Source: Sphagnum compactum (lineage: Eukaryota > Bryophyta > Sphagnopsida > Sphagnales). From it: a stretch of DNA of 64,000 nt. The translations under genes were made by a program, and so were the position numbers. A model generated the notes under the pieces. It searched no databases. It was not told the DNA's origin and saw only the letters and a program-made list of their open reading frames with translations. Of the stretch, positions 63,361-64,000 are shown piece after piece. Numbering within the stretch: position 1 is the stretch's first letter; each line of letters opens with the position of its first letter. The stretch spans positions 16,306,001-16,370,000 of the forward strand of contig OZ234498.1 in the NCBI GenBank assembly GCA_965153455.1, read 5' to 3'.

Positions 63361-64000
63361 GGAAGCCACATACACTCCCAAAAACATCTTGATAACTGGT
63401 GCAGCAGGATTCATTGCATCTCATGTTGCCAACAGACTGATGCGCAACTACCCACATTACGAGATCGTGGTGCTGGACAAGTTGGATTATTGTTCCAACT
63501 TGAAGAATCTGTTGCCCTCCAAGTCCTCCAAGAATTTCAAGTTTGTGAAAGGTGACATTGGGAGTGCAGATCTTGTGAACTACCTTCTCATTACTGAGGG
63601 TATTGACACCATTATGCACTTTGTCGCCCAAACTCATGTCGACAACTCATTTGGCAACAGTATTGAGTTCACAAAGAACAACATCTATGGGACCCATGTG
63701 TTGCTGGAGGCATGCAAAGTGACAGGCACTGTCCACCGCTTCATTCATGTGAACACAGATGAGGTCTATGGAGAGATTGAGGCTGATGCAATTGTTGGAA
63801 ACCATGAAGCATCGCAGCTGCTTCCCACAAATCCCTACTCAGCCACCAAGGCTGATGCAGAAATGCCGATGATGGCATATGGCCGCTCATATGGGTTGCC
63901 TGACGAGGCAATAATGTGTATGGACCAAACCAATTCCCAGAGAAGCTCATTCCCACATTCATTCTTTTGGCCAGGGGAAGCCCCTCCCCATCCATGGAGA
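63361..64000 (+). pseudogene. UDP-rhamnose synthase (RHM) dehydratase domain, frameshifted and cut by the window edge
   Basis: ATYTPKNILITGAAGFIASH opens the NAD-binding Rossmann fold (GAAGFIA). It is followed by LDKLDYCSNLKNLLPSKSSK, VKGDIGSADLV, ITEGIDTIMHF, AQTHVDNSFGNS, the active-site text NTDEVYG (T-D-E) and NPYSATKADAE with the catalytic Y-x-x-x-K. This is the N-terminal UDP-glucose 4,6-dehydratase half of plant RHM, which makes UDP-rhamnose for pectin and flavonoids in the cytosol. After SYGLP about 10 bases are missing; the frame then continues RGNNVYGPNQFPEKLIP in another phase. A further loss of about 4 bases follows LLA before PLPIHG. The two losses do not restore the frame. The expected initiator Met position reads Glu, and a CAG acceptor-like site lies at about 63,335. 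It is a pseudogene or a copy with assembly errors. Confidence 0.85.

Overview
This is a gene-poor, repeat-rich stretch of a land-plant nuclear genome. The evidence for a plant is an arabinogalactan-peptide gene, a UDP-rhamnose-synthase (RHM) copy, pieces of a Kelch-type (PPKL/BSU1-like) phosphatase and of a subfamily-VIII-like LRR receptor kinase, and plant-type CACTA (En/Spm) and Ty3/gypsy elements. Genes are sparse, transposons are nested, and introns and tandem repeats are long. That suits a large genome such as a fern, lycophyte or gymnosperm, but the sequence does not fix the species. Everything was read by eye; no database search was run.

Layout. 0-5.9 kb is AT-rich, with a decayed hAT-like transposase (1.1-2.96 kb) and a degenerate minisatellite. 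5.9-8.7 kb is richer in G+C and holds the only small gene that looks intact, an arabinogalactan peptide on the minus strand. 8.8-17.9 kb is low-complexity DNA with two inverted copies of a MITE-like repeat. 17.9-19.8 kb holds a second decayed hAT transposase. 20.3-28.19 kb is a Ty3/gypsy retrotransposon whose pol carries a cytosine-C5 DNA methyltransferase between protease and reverse transcriptase. At 28,191 a CACTA terminus cuts its integrase. It is followed by subterminal repeats, a nine-unit minisatellite with TTAGGG hexamers, and a minus-strand TNPA-like gene (30.0-33.4 kb, possibly to 38.7 kb). Two zinc-finger/GIY-YIG nuclease-like relics lie within that gene's possible span.

39.6-44.0 kb carries, all on the minus strand, truncated intron-containing pieces of at least four unrelated host genes: PPKL phosphatase, RPA1, LRR receptor kinase and RPT2 proteasome ATPase. 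This looks like transposon gene capture. 44-54 kb has more MITE-like copies, one copy (A) of a coiled-coil gene module and an acidic ORF broken only by TAG codons. 54.7-61.5 kb is a second CACTA element whose TNPD transposase is nearly complete (three exons, two in-frame stops). Its 3-kb first intron holds two more antisense copies (B, C) of the module. The window ends in a frameshifted RHM copy that runs off the edge.

Most interesting are the methyltransferase-bearing retrotransposon, the multi-gene capture block, the paired GIY-YIG relics and the triplicated module lodged in a transposase intron. The premature stops I noted in these decayed frames can be explained by C-to-T (or opposite-strand G-to-A) change, as expected for long-term cytosine methylation.
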